This document shows, in pieces, positions 10,601 through 20,190 of a DNA stretch of 64,000 nt (positions within the stretch are counted from its first letter, which is position 1; every line of letters begins with the position of its first letter). The stretch lies in assembly GCA_009829735.1 (NCBI GenBank), contig CM020620.1:5510299-5574298 (forward strand), read 5' to 3'. This DNA is from Pyropia yezoensis (Eukaryota > Rhodophyta > Bangiophyceae > Bangiales > Bangiaceae). Both the position numbers and the translations under genes were made by a program. Under the pieces are notes generated by a model. The model was not told the origin of the DNA. It saw nothing but the letters and a program-made list of their open reading frames with translations, and ran no database searches.

Positions 10601-11809
10601 TGGCCAGCAATGGCCGTCGACGTGGTCGACCACGTACGGGGATGCCACCCCTGTGCACGTAACCGCATGAGTCTACATAGGCGGGCGTCTGCCATGAAGC
10701 TATTCCCACCTGATGGGCCCAACGAGCAAGTCGCTATCGACATACTCGGGCCACTTCCGATAACGGAAGAAGGGAACAGGTACATCCTGGTCATGTCTGA
10801 CCGCTTCACTAAGCTGTCAAGAGCGGCAGCCATCCCGAATGATACGGCATACACGATCATGAACGCAGTGGTTGACCACTGGATCAGTGCATACGGAGTC
10901 ATGAAGCAACTCCTCTCCGATAACGGAGCTAACCTTACGTCGGCATTCTGCACTAAGGTCCTGGGCATGTTCGGTATCGAACCACGTCGGGCATCCGACT
11001 ACCACCCGCAGTCCAACGGGCAGGTGGAGCGGTTCAACCGCACCATCGTGAAGATGCTACAGTGCTACGTGGCCGAGCACACGAACACTTGGGACAGGCT
11101 TCTGTCCGTACTCACCCTGGCATACAATGCCAGGCCACATCGGAGCACAAACATCGCTCCGCTGGAGTGGGTCATGCCACTAGGCGTCGGTAACCTGACG
11201 CTGCCACCCGGCAGGTGCACTCGGTATGATACACCGAAGGGCCGACCCGCCGAACGCATCCACCTAGCTTGGTTGGCCAAGCTATCGTGGATGATTCCTA
11301 AGCTCAAGGGTGCCCTGGACAGAACACAACTTCGGTATAAGAAGAACTTCGACGCCCGACTACGGGTGCGCAACGCAACCCTGGTAACAGGTGACTGGGT
11401 CTATATCAGACACCAGAAGTTCCGAGGGAACAAGCTTATGCAACCGGTCAAGGGACCGTACCAGATCCTCCACAGAGATGACCACTCTGTTATCTTACAC
11501 TCCGATACGGAGATCCAACGCATCAGTATGAATGATGTCACACCTGCTCCGAAGCCGGAACAGCCTCAGCCGGTACCGGCTGGGTTGCTACATGAAGCTC
11601 TTACAACCCACCGGTCGGATGACCCGGTGGGACCGGATGGGATTCCATACCAAGTAGAGAGCGTGGTCGGACACACCGACCCGGACATACCAGGACCCTG
11701 GTACGTCAAGGTTATGTGGGTCGGATACGACTCACCCACCTGGGAACAGGCGGCGAATATACCCCGCCAACTCCTCATGCCGTACATGAGGCGACGACGC
11801 CTACTGTAA
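7643..11809 (+). CDS. pol: Chromovirus Pol polyprotein, copy 1 (PR-RT-RH-INT-chromodomain)
   Basis: Intact 1388-aa Pol. Protease: LDTGAGPNLI at residues 112-121, with LGCTFINVH following. Reverse transcriptase: about residues 430-650, with YRRLNLVTKKDSYPLPRMDE and the catalytic YLDDVIVF near 579. RNase H: FVIDVDACDTQVG near 726 and the ATERE region near 775. Integrase: HHCC zinc domain about 963-1010 (HPGGSRMF...CHPCARN) and core acidic residues in VAIDILGPL, LLSDNGANLTS and NGQVERFNR. The last ~55 residues, with WYVKVMWVGYDSPTWEQAAN, match a chromodomain, which marks the chromovirus lineage and probably directs insertion to particular chromatin. No stops or frameshifts were seen, so the product may be active. 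Confidence 0.95.
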   Translation: MTGGRWGHPSKPPRSTAGKAPRRARLSRRRINPRVHLPTPTTRRQGIDDQPPRLGGEDGKPLHVEPDKGPVQDARATPDIGVGHVLFTLENFKVSATLGVDPQSTRSYYPVLDTGAGPNLIRKDTLPDKWLPRVRVTRGPTIKDANGRLIRTTAAMSLQVTIGDLTTEVDFLVCETLSVPCILGCTFINVHVDAIRPGRRTVELQEADGTKRGHTAIVRDLTLQGSHVNVAEVYASVEPKTLRLAERTRFEPLSETVLPVNCDLAGICRVQSNLRTYKRHGLTMANGLIDLPAGGSSLLVMANYRRKAVTLPKGTILGIAELYEGDILTPDKEGQVEPLEVLAVAETTERQQPDDGKPNPSAAPADLPPKDQEALKALAEADLDHLPPSVAEGVRRMLRKHDVMWTGGALGTIGATQHRIDLVPGARPARSQPHRAGPMQREIVDGEVKRMSEAKVIRPSMSEWGAPVVIVPKKDQTPRFCIDYRRLNLVTKKDSYPLPRMDECIDSLGEATVFTTIDCNAGYWQIPVADEDIPKTAFVCHSGVYEFLRMPFGLSNAPATFQRAIDIILSGVKWRNCLVYLDDVIVFSRNMDDHVQHVDEVLTLLRNAGVTLRLKKCAFFQQTVEYLGHQITPGKLGVLEANTRALRDARFPNTQTQLKSFLGMCNVYRRFVKDFARIAKPLTVLTSSTLPKVLQPPSPSEEEAFESLKRALLAPPVLALPHRRGTFVIDVDACDTQVGCTLLQGETLIGTDNVIPDLRPVGYFSRTLNPAERNYSATERECLGVIWAVQLLRPYLEGSRFIVRSDHEPLRWLLNLGDKDSDSHGKLARWRLKMAEHDYRTVYKAGSTHHLGDALSRLDTPSGDTRPVDEDIPVVPVCMVGNATQGMADHTMAHLACPLTLADFREAQANDDDCRRHRANLLAGTAGIFSENEDGLIYRRAPADGRHQVVVPVSLRQAVMKREHENPTAGHPGGSRMFAAMRRFFYWPAMAVDVVDHVRGCHPCARNRMSLHRRASAMKLFPPDGPNEQVAIDILGPLPITEEGNRYILVMSDRFTKLSRAAAIPNDTAYTIMNAVVDHWISAYGVMKQLLSDNGANLTSAFCTKVLGMFGIEPRRASDYHPQSNGQVERFNRTIVKMLQCYVAEHTNTWDRLLSVLTLAYNARPHRSTNIAPLEWVMPLGVGNLTLPPGRCTRYDTPKGRPAERIHLAWLAKLSWMIPKLKGALDRTQLRYKKNFDARLRVRNATLVTGDWVYIRHQKFRGNKLMQPVKGPYQILHRDDHSVILHSDTEIQRISMNDVTPAPKPEQPQPVPAGLLHEALTTHRSDDPVGPDGIPYQVESVVGHTDPDIPGPWYVKVMWVGYDSPTWEQAANIPRQLLMPYMRRRRLL

Positions 11810-11855
11810 CAACCCAACCGACACCGACTTCGGCTGTTGGGGGGTGAGGCTTATA

Positions 11856-11976
11856 CCTACTAAGTAGGGTGTGACATGGTTACGGCAGACTTAGGTTTCT
11901 AAGTCAAATCAGACTTAGGTTTCTAAGTCGAACCAAGCTTAGGTAACTAAGTAGAGCTAAGCTTAGGTAACTAAGT
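11856..11976. repeat. Cluster of five short palindromes between converging ORFs
   Basis: Palindromes: CCTACTAAGTAGG (11856-11868), GACTTAGGTTTCTAAGTC twice (11888-11905, 11912-11929) and CTTAGGTAACTAAG twice (11938-11951, 11962-11975). They lie between the stop of pol (11809) and the stop of the antisense ORF (11990). This spot suits two-way transcript termination or 3'-end processing; that role is inferred. The cluster is preserved in copy 2 at 32276-32396. Confidence 0.8.
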
Positions 11977-11989
11977 AAAAACCTGAACC

Positions 11990-14254
11990 TTAATAAGTTA
12001 ACTTAAAGGTAAAGGCTAACTCCGATAATATCGAAGTAACTAGGGAGCTTACACGGGAGGATGACCTCCCCAAGCCAAGACACAAAGTGAGGGAGGATAA
12101 CCTCCCCAAGCATGAACCAACCGGAAGAAGTTGGGCGGGAGGTGACACTGGCGCAGCCAGAGGAGCCACAGGAGCCGACACGGCTACCACCGGAGCCGGT
12201 GGCACCTGATACGAGGCCCGGTAGGACCCTACCGAAGGGGCTCCACCGTAACCACGGCGGTACTCCGCCCGACGACGGGACACCTCACGCTCCCCACCCA
12301 CAGAGCCCCACTCTCGGGGACGACGGCCAACCGCCGCCGGCATCGGGTTACCGAACCACGGAGCAAGGACCTGAAGAGGGTCATGGATAACCATGGGAAT
12401 ACCCAGGTCAGGAACGGCCTCGGTGGACGCCCACCCATGGCAACTAGGCTCACCCGGCTGAGTACGCCGGACACGCAACGAATGACGAGGCAAGGGGGAA
12501 GCCCCAGCCTGCGGGTCCCGGTACGGGGGAAGGGCCAACACCCCAGCCCAGTTCACGGCATCGTGAACAGCCAGCAGGGCTTCGAACTCCCGGGCCAACC
12601 CGGTCTTGGCAGCTATCAGATCCACGCCCAACTGCGCGATGTGCCGACGGACACCCGTCGGAAGATGAAACAGACGACCCTGCCGGCGGACGGACAGCAA
12701 GAAGGATGAAGCCTGCCCGAGGGTAACCTCAAGGGTGAAGGTACCCTGCAACGGGTGGACCGGTCGCGAGGCCAACACACTCCCGAAGTAGCGAAGACAG
12801 GAGCCGGTGTCAAACCGGAAAGCAGGGGCGGGTTCCCACCCCTCCTGCCATAGCGGCGGGCGCACGGGAGTGTATACCGGAGCACGACCGTTGCCGGTCT
12901 GCAACGCACACGTTATATCCGTGCGGAACGCATCCGCCATGACACCATGGTTACGTCGCCAACTCGACGCCGACTTCAACCCCGCCATGGGCGGGTAGGG
13001 AGCCGTCAACGACAGATACGGGGGTACCCCCGGGTAGTAGTCAAAGTCGGGATACCGACCGGTACGGCTCACCGTCTCCCCAAACGCAACCGGCTCCGCC
13101 GCCGCCGCAATCCCCCGAGCACTAGCCGGGTAGTCAATCTCCCGCGGCAACGCGGGGGCAATCAAGTCGCAGACCCCGAAGTTGGGGTCGAGGTAGACCT
13201 CACCCCGTCCCACCCGGGTGCGCCAGAGCTGCGCATGCCGGTCGTCCGGCTGACTCAGGATCCAATGGTGTTCCACCCGGACCGCGTTCGGCTGGTTGAC
13301 CAGCCGCACCAACTCCCGCTCCCAGCACGGGTCCACCTTGACGCGCCGGGAGGATTCTCCACGGGGATGCACCAGGTGGAAGTCCACCCGCATACGCCCA
13401 TCGGACTCCATCGACTCTTGCACCGTGAGGCCTCGAACCCGAGCCACCAAGTCGGACACCGACATGGCGGGTTGACCCGCCGCCACGGCGACGCCGCCAC
13501 CCAACGGGGCAACCCGGGCAGGACCAGGAAGAATCGGGGGCGCCGGGGGACGCACCACCGGCAGAGGGGCCGACGTCGGAGATGGACGAGGCCGAGGAGG
13601 AAGAAGAAGGGCGGGCGCCCGCCCGGAGTAACTCCCGGTGTCAACCGCCATGGGAGAAGGAGCGTCTTGACCGCTCGACGCCCGCGGCACCGCAGGTACG
13701 GCACCGGCGCCGGCACCACCCCTCGGCGTAGCCCCCGCCTCGGAAGGGGAAGGCACTTGGACAGCCTCCGGAGCCGGAGCCCCGGCCGTGCGGACACCCG
13801 CACCGTCTTGACCCGCCGCACCGGGTGTCGCCCCGCCACCACCACCCACGTCAACGTCGGGACCGCCTCGAGGAGTCACCGCCCGGACACCCGGACCACC
13901 TTGACCAGCCGGAGTCGGCTGCGGGTCGCGACCTCCGCCGCAGGGCGGACCATCTTGAGGTACCTGCGGTGAGCCGGCACCGGCACCAGGCCCCATCCGG
14001 GCAGCCGGCAGAGAGGGGGTAGAAGCCGCCACGCGCGGTTGACCGCCGGGTTGACCTCCGGCCGACGGCACCGTCGTGCCGCTGCACACGGACGACAGTC
14101 CTCCGGCCGACAGACGGACGGACACCGCAGGCCCGTCGTCGTCAGACGAGCTCACCCCGTAACGCGCGGCGTCGGGACCGACAGGCGCGTCGTCCTCCAT
14201 CTCCTCCCCGATCAGGAGGTCTTCCTCCTCTTCAAGCACCTGGGGATAGGACAT
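11990..14254 (-). CDS. Antisense ORF of chromovirus copy 1, C-terminally truncated
   Basis: A 754-aa frame read opposite to gag-pol, from the ATG at 14254 (MSYPQVLEEEEDL). The N-terminal ~280 residues are acidic and then Gly/Pro/Ala-rich. The rest looks globular, with segments such as HHWILSQPDDRHAQLWRTR and YPDFDYYPGVPPYLSL. I recognise no family. The last ~50 residues (from QLLPVGSCLG) are read from what is non-coding DNA in copy 2: a 483-bp deletion between two CCTCCCGYCC repeats removed the original end. The product, if made, lacks the C-terminal ~107 residues of the copy 2 protein. It could be an accessory protein or simply a long antisense frame favoured by high G+C; near-identity of two recent copies does not separate these. 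Confidence 0.5.
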   Translation of the reverse strand: MSYPQVLEEEEDLLIGEEMEDDAPVGPDAARYGVSSSDDDGPAVSVRLSAGGLSSVCSGTTVPSAGGQPGGQPRVAASTPSLPAARMGPGAGAGSPQVPQDGPPCGGGRDPQPTPAGQGGPGVRAVTPRGGPDVDVGGGGGATPGAAGQDGAGVRTAGAPAPEAVQVPSPSEAGATPRGGAGAGAVPAVPRASSGQDAPSPMAVDTGSYSGRAPALLLPPRPRPSPTSAPLPVVRPPAPPILPGPARVAPLGGGVAVAAGQPAMSVSDLVARVRGLTVQESMESDGRMRVDFHLVHPRGESSRRVKVDPCWERELVRLVNQPNAVRVEHHWILSQPDDRHAQLWRTRVGRGEVYLDPNFGVCDLIAPALPREIDYPASARGIAAAAEPVAFGETVSRTGRYPDFDYYPGVPPYLSLTAPYPPMAGLKSASSWRRNHGVMADAFRTDITCALQTGNGRAPVYTPVRPPLWQEGWEPAPAFRFDTGSCLRYFGSVLASRPVHPLQGTFTLEVTLGQASSFLLSVRRQGRLFHLPTGVRRHIAQLGVDLIAAKTGLAREFEALLAVHDAVNWAGVLALPPYRDPQAGASPLPRHSLRVRRTQPGEPSCHGWASTEAVPDLGIPMVIHDPLQVLAPWFGNPMPAAVGRRPREWGSVGGEREVSRRRAEYRRGYGGAPSVGSYRASYQVPPAPVVAVSAPVAPLAAPVSPPAQLLPVGSCLGRLSSLTLCLGLGRSSSRVSSLVTSILSELAFTFKLTY

Positions 14255-14827
14255 GATAACGGGTGCGGAGTCCCCCGCGCCCACAAGCCGTCGACGGCTA
14301 CAACCCGGTACGGTGGGATAACCGGGACGAGCCAGGGAAGCGCGGACACCCGCGCTTATGACCACAAACGGCCACGAGAAGCGCCGCAGGCACGCGGGTC
14401 GACCCGCGCCCCACGGGGCTACGACCGCGCTCCACCCAGGCACCTGGGCGGGACGGGGCCACACCCACACACGGGGTAAGTAAGGGGGGTCACCCCCAAC
14501 CGCCCCCACGCAACGCGGGCAGCCCCCGCCCCCCACTCAATCGTCCACACGAGAGGGGCCCCCCTACCACCAGGCACCTGGTGGCGGATCCGCTTGCACC
14601 ACCCCTCGGAAAGGGGGGGCGCGACGGCAACCCGCATCGGGAATTTAACGGTCCGGAAAACGGATCGTGTGTGTGTACCACGCAAAGGGGGGCACCCCCC
14701 TCGGCGACCTCGAAAAGGGGTGTCTGTCGCGACGGGGCGCAAAGCCCCACCCGACGGGTAAACAGTCACGCGACCCACTTACATTCGGTAACCCGAATGC
14801 AACTCGACCCGAGGACGGGCCGAATCT

Positions 14828-14839
14828 AAGGGGGGGATA
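14828..14839 (+). promoter_or_regulatory. Polypurine tract, copy 1
   Basis: AAGGGGGGG followed by ATA, immediately before the 3' LTR; expected primer for plus-strand DNA synthesis. The complementary tract borders the 3' LTR of copy 2. Confidence 0.7.
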
Positions 14840-15202
14840 TGTAGCAATATGGTTGTCCGTATTGTGACCCTAATATTAGGGGGGCTACTTCTAATCCTTA
14901 ACTTCCAATTTGAGAGTCCGAGCTGGTCACGGTATCTATAAGTTACGTATGACCAGAGGGACTTGCATCTTGGGGTGGAGGGTAGTTAGTAGTGTCTCCG
15001 AGGGTTTATAACGAGGGGGCCGGTGGCGAATCCACCGCCGGCCAAGGTAGAACAACAAACCCCTCCCATTTGGGCTCCCATCTTGGTCCCGTGGCTTGCG
15101 CTCCAAGGACAGCAACCTTGGCCTCCCGGTGACGTTGGTGCCGATCCCCCTTGGTGAGTGTTCCCTGAGAGTGGACGTGCGACGGATTCCTATTGTGCTA
15201 CA
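14840..15202 (+). repeat. 3' LTR, chromovirus copy 1
   Basis: 363 bp, TGTAGC...GCTACA; identical to the 5' LTR except at one base near its start. Followed by the CAGCC target duplication. Confidence 0.95.
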
Positions 15203-15207
15203 CAGCC

Positions 15208-16081
15208 CGGAGGTTGGGGGCTCCGTATCTCACCGGTCTCCCTGTGTTCTCCCTCGGTAAGTTTTTCTATGTTATCCGGGTGCTTGACGACTACAACTTC
15301 AAACCACTACAGTCACGCCGGCAACAGCGGTCGGATCGCCGCGACCGCCGGTGCCGCGGCCGGCGGGCGACAGACACGAGCCATCGCGCACGCAGCCGAC
15401 ATCCGAAACGGCTCTTGCGCCCCCTTGGAGCATCGCCTCAGCCACCAAGCCGTTCCTCCATCTTCGACCGTCCCCCGCCATCAAGCGTGGGGAGCGTATC
15501 CTTTCCTCCAGCAGCCCGCCGCAGGCTGCCCCTTCGCAACCGTGGGGGCTCGCGGCGGCGGTCCTGGCGTCGACAGGGGGGCCGTCTCAGGAGGATAGCC
15601 CCATCCCATTCAGGAACGACACAACCCCATCGCCACCGACACGGCCCGTGCCGCCACACCGTCGCCGACTGGTCGCGGCCCAGTCGCTGCGGGGCGCACC
15701 TCGCCGAAGCCCTGTGTCCCCTCGCGGTGGATCGGCGCCCCAGACGGACAACAAACCCACGAACTGCAACCATCCCCGTATTTGTGCCAGAATTAGTAAC
15801 GATCAATGTGTTCCATTCAACTCGTTTCCACTTGTACTGACTTCATTTCTCGGCATGTGGGGCGTTAAAAAAACACGGAAACACAGTCAAAATGTATTCA
15901 AGGTTTCCGCTGTGGGGGCGTTTATCAAACATAGCGCCCCCTCCAAAATCAAAAAAAATCTCAATCGTCCGATGACAGATACCTGACCTTCTTCCTCGTC
16001 CCCAACCCTTTCGGAGTTGGTTGCTCCGCCACCTCTGGCAACTGCTGCCCTTTCTCGTGAACTTCCCTTCCCAACAGCGCG
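15208..16081. other. Intergenic, right flank of chromovirus copy 1
   Basis: Only short, overlapping frames without recognisable motifs. An AT-richer stretch at 15780-15970, including AAAAAAACACGG and AAAAAAAATCTC runs, precedes the gene starting at 16082 and could be its promoter region; nothing specific supports that. Confidence 0.4.
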
Positions 16082-19000
16082 ATGCCAAGGCCGGTGCGCC
16101 CCCAGCGCCTCCCCTCCCCTCCCCCTCCGCGCCCCCCCCCGGCCAGTGGCGCCGCCCCCGCCCCACCCCCGCAGCCACGGCCAAGCAGCAGCAGTAGTAG
16201 CAGCAGCAACAGCAGCAACCCATCTGCTGCGTCGGCTCCTTCGGATGCCTCCTCAGCCTGGGCACCCCCGGCTGACCGCCTTCGGCCGCTGCTGGCGGGC
16301 GGGGGCCTTCCCGCACGTCCGCCGCCGCCGCCGCCTTCGACACCTCCACCAGGTACCCCGTCGGCGGTGGCGGCGCAGTCCCCAACCGGGCCTCCGGGCA
16401 TGCCGCGGCGGCCCGCCCGCCCTCCGCCGCAGCCGCCGCCGCCCCCGTGTGCGTTCGGACCTGGCCCGGCATCCGAGCGTCACGCCCTGGCCGGAGCGGG
16501 GGTGCTGCCGCCTCTGCTGCCCCCGCTGCCGCTACCGCCGCCGCCGCCGCTGCCGCCCAAGCCTGTATCACTAGCGGTGGCCGCCACGCCCACCGCGGCG
16601 GCGCCGTCCCCGTCGGCGTCTTCTGGCGCCGATGAAGAGGACGGTCCTGACGTCGCTGGATTGGTCGGGGGGGGGGGGGGCGTGGGGGGGGCGGGGCTAT
16701 CGCCGGGCGACAACGCCACCGTGTCTGGCTTTTCCGACTGGTGGGACGACGAGGATGACGACTATGAAGGCAGCGGCGGCGGTCCATCCAATGGGGTGCT
16801 CCTCGGCCACCCCGGTGCCGCAGTCGGCGGCATCTCGGGCGCTGACGCCGGCGTGGGCGGCTCGGCCGACGGCTCCTCCCCTTCGTGGTCGGCGCTCCCG
16901 CCGGTGAGGGTGCCCGCGCACCCACTCCCGCCCCTGCCGGCCGCAGCGGGCGGGCGGCCGCCGCCGCCGCCGCTGCCACCCCGCACACCCTATCGGCCGC
17001 TGCCGCCGCTGCCGCCTGCGGCCAGAGGTCGGACGTTTGCCCCGGTTGGTGGCGGCGCGGACGCTGCCGTGTCTTCCTCCTCGGACGAAGGGAATGCGCC
17101 TTCCCCGCCTCCCCCGCCCCCTCCTGCGCGGGTGGTGCTGCCAGTTCCCCCTCCCTTCCTATACCAGCGGCTTGGTTCCGGGGAGCTGCTGTGGGCACAC
17201 CTGTACCGCACCGGTCGGCCACGGGAGGCGGCGGCCGAGGTGTACCCGGGCCTCGGGGTGGCGGCTGTACCGCCAGCCGAGGCGGCACCGGCCGTGGTGG
17301 CTGCCGCCGTGGCCGCGAAGCGTCGCGCGTCCGCCTCACCTTGGCGGCGGCGTCGGGGGCAGGACGGTGACGGCAGCGACGGCGGTGAGGGCTCTTCCCA
17401 CCCCCCCCCTCCGCGCCCCCCCCCCCCCGCTGCCCGCGTGCGCATCGAGTTCCGGCCGTACGCAGAGCAGGCGACGCTTTCCCTCCCCCCCGCCCTGCGC
17501 GACGCCCTCCTCACCGCCGTGGCCTCTGCGGCGAGCGGCGCCGCCCGCCGCCGCAACGCGGCGGGCCTGCTGATAAAGGCCGCCATGGATGCCTACCTCA
17601 CCGCCCGCCCCGCCACCGCCGAGGCGCTGCTGCGCGACGCGGCCACCCGCCTGGCGGCGGCGACCGACCCGGCGGTGCGGGCGGGCCTGCCGGGGCTGCT
17701 GCTCAACGTGGCGGCGCATGCGTCGCTGGCACACTCGCCGCGCAAGGCGGCGGCTGCCAGCGCGTCAGCGGCGCCTGTGCTTGGGGGGGGGGGGGGGGGC
17801 CTCCGCCCGGGGGCGGGGGGGTTCCCGCGTCCCCAGGGATGGGGGACGTTGCTGGGGCAGCGACAGCGGCAGCGGCAGTGGCTGCGGCGGCGGCTGCGCC
17901 AGTGTCGGCGGGGGGCCTTTGCGCCCCTTTGGCGGGCGGCGTTGCCGCTGCGTCGTCTGTGGTGGGGGCTGCCGCTGCCGTGGGGTCCCCGTCGCCCGAC
18001 GGTCCCCCCCCCTCGGACGGCGACTGGGGGCCAGGCGGCTTTGTGGACGCCGTCGAGGCGTCCGTGTTTTGCGTCGCCGTTGCCGCTGTGGCCGCCGCTG
18101 CCGCGGCGGGCGAGGCGGACCCGTCTGTCTGGGACGGCCACCGGTCGCTGGTACTGGCTCTTGTACGGGGCGCCCGGCCCGCCGCCGCCGCGGCCCGGCT
18201 GGCCGTCCTTGCCGCTTCCCCCGCGGCGGTGCGCGCGCTGGCCACCGCGTCTGGGGGGCAGGCGGGGGGCGGAGTGGAGGCGGCGTTTGTGGTGCACATC
18301 TTGGCGCCACTGCTGCGGCAGCAGGGGGGGCGGGGGGACGGGGGGGGCGACCCGGCGGTGGCGCCCCTGCGGGAGCAGGAGCTTGCGGTCATTGGGGGGG
18401 TGTCAGTTCTCACCGCCGCCTACGCGCGGGCAGAAGAACCCCGTGCGCAGCGGGTGCTGTTCCGCCTGCTGCTTCGCGCAGCGGCGGCAGTGGGGGCCGC
18501 TCCGGCGCCACCGGCCTGTGCCTCCGGGCGGACAGACGGGCGCGAGCCGCTCCCCCCTTTCCCCGCCCAGCCGCCGCCGCCGCCGCCACAACCGCCACCA
18601 CCACCGCCACCACCACCACCGCCACCGACTCGGCCGCCACCCGGTGCATCTACAAACGGCCTCACAGAGAGTGGCAGCGACGACGGCAAGGCGGCGGCGG
18701 CGGCGGCCGAGGCGGCCGACGCCCACCGCGGCGCCGAGGGGATCCTGCTCGCGCACGGCGCGGCGGGGGCGCTCGTCCACTGGTTCCGCGCGCCGCCGCC
18801 CGCCGCGGCGGTGGCCGAGACGCTCCGCCACGTGGTGTGGCAGCCGCTGGCGGCCGACGCGCGGCGGGCCAACGCGGGGGCGGCCGCTGCCGCTATCGCC
18901 ACCCCCATCGGCGCCCCCGCCACCCGCTTCCTAGACGCGGCGGGCGTGGCCGCGCGCGCGACGGCGGCGCGGGCGGTGGACAAGGCCACCATGCTGCAGC

Positions 19001-19571
19001 TGTTGGTAGGGCTGGCCCGTCTGGCTTCAACCCACGGCGGCGGCAACGATTTCGCGGGGGCGGCGGCAACGCCCATGGGCGCGCCCGCCGCCGACGCTGC
19101 CGCCGCCGCCGCCGCCACCACCCCAGCCCCCGCCGCCCTCGCCGTCGCTGCCGCGGGCGTGCCTGCGGCGGAGCGGCCGTCGGCAGTGGCGGCCGCCGCC
19201 GAGGCGGCGGTGACCCGCCTGCGCGCCCGCCGTGGCGTGTCCCCCGACGCGCTGTGGGCGCCGCTGGACGCAGCCACGGCGGCGCTGGCCGCTGCCGCCG
19301 CCGCCGCCGACGGCGCCGCCGGACCGCCGCCGCCAGGGGCGCCCACGGGCGACGAGCTGGCTGACGCCGCACTGGTGGTGTGCCGCGCCCTCTTTTCGCT
19401 CCTCTTTATGGTGCCCCCCGTCGCTGCGGACGATGGCGACGACGCAGGGCCCCCGCCGCTGGCGCGGGCGCTGCCGCCGCCGCCACCCCCAAAGAGGGCG
19501 CCCTCGCCCTCCCCCCCCGCTGCCGCTGCGGCAGCGACTGTGGGGACAGCGGCGACGGGGACAGCAGCGGG

Positions 19572-19610
<39 letters not shown>

Positions 19611-20190
19611 CGCCACCGCCGCCGCGGATGCAGCCGCCGACGCTCCCCCGGCCGATGAGGAAGCAGACGTGCCCGCCTTCCTCGCTGGCCGCCGCGTCGT
19701 GCCGTGGGCGCTGCTGTTTAGCGCGCCCGGCGGCGGCGCGGCGCTGCTGGCGGCCCTGTCGGCGCTCCTCGGGCGGGGCCGGACGGCCGGCACCCCCGGC
19801 GGGCGGGTGTCGCTCGCTCGCCAGGCGCTGGCGGAGCTCGCTGCCCGCCTCGACGCGCCCGCCGCGGCGGCGGCGGGCGTTGCCGACGCGGACCCGGCGG
19901 TCGCGTACCGCGCAACGCGCCGCCTGGGGGGGGGCGCGGGGGTAGGGGGGGAGGGCGGGGGTGTGGGGATGGAGGGGGGGGAGCTCCCCGCGCGGGGGGA
20001 GTTCGCCACCTTGGGGGGGCCGCCCTCCGCTCCCTCCTCGCCGCCGCCCAAGCGGTCAATGACGCGGCGGGCCTGGGAGTGGCGGCAGCCGTGCTGGGCG
20101 GCGCAGACGCCCCGCTGGGGGGAGGGGGATGACCGAGTGCTGGGCGCCGGCACCCGTCAATGCAGACCCATCGCGGCGCCCCCTGTGTGA
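16082..20190 (+). CDS. Large Ala/Pro-rich protein with helical-repeat-like segments, frame broken
   Basis: Two long plus-strand frames appear to be one gene. The first runs from the ATG at 16082 and is sensible up to about 17782. The second is the sensible frame from about 17800 to the stop at 20190. They meet at a run of 17 G (17783-17799), so a homopolymer error or an indel is the simplest explanation; no splice pair with compatible phase was found. The first ~330 residues are Pro/Ala/Ser runs. Ordered segments follow, such as YQRLGSGELLWAHLYRTGRP and ALRDALLTAVASAASG, then after the break SLVLALVRGARPAAAAARL and VVHILAPLLRQQ. These resemble armadillo/HEAT-type helices, but I cannot name a family. 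The total would be near 1,360 residues. Opposite-strand ORFs here are judged shadows. Confidence 0.5.
17783..17799 (+). repeat. 17-G homopolymer at the frame change
   Basis: Uninterrupted G run at the point where the sensible reading frame changes within the 16082-20190 gene. A length error of one or two bases would rejoin the frames. Confidence 0.7.

Larger units (their letters stand above)
4858..15207 (+). mobile_element. Complete Ty3/gypsy chromovirus, copy 1, with CAGCC target duplication
   Basis: LTR retrotransposon of 10,340 bp (4863-15202) bracketed by a perfect 5-bp target duplication CAGCC (4858-4862 and 15203-15207). Order: 5' LTR, primer binding site, gag, pol (protease, RT, RNase H, integrase, chromodomain-like end), palindrome cluster, antisense ORF, polypurine tract, 3' LTR. 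The two LTRs differ at a single site seen by eye (TAGCATTATGG versus TAGCAATATGG), so insertion is recent. Gag and pol are uninterrupted, so it may be autonomous. Compared with the copy at 28567-44419 it lacks 483 bp at the end of the antisense ORF. Confidence 0.95.

Noticed and set aside
12947..13972. 341-aa plus-strand ORF inside the antisense region of copy 1 (and its twin at 29798-30823)
   Set aside because: Arg/His/Pro-rich with no motifs; it overlaps the longer, more protein-like antisense frame and is probably its shadow.
15843..17339. Long Arg/Pro/Ala minus-strand ORFs opposite the 16082-20190 gene
   Set aside because: Composition is what the complement of Pro/Ala/Gly codons gives; no ordered segments. 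Treated as shadows.
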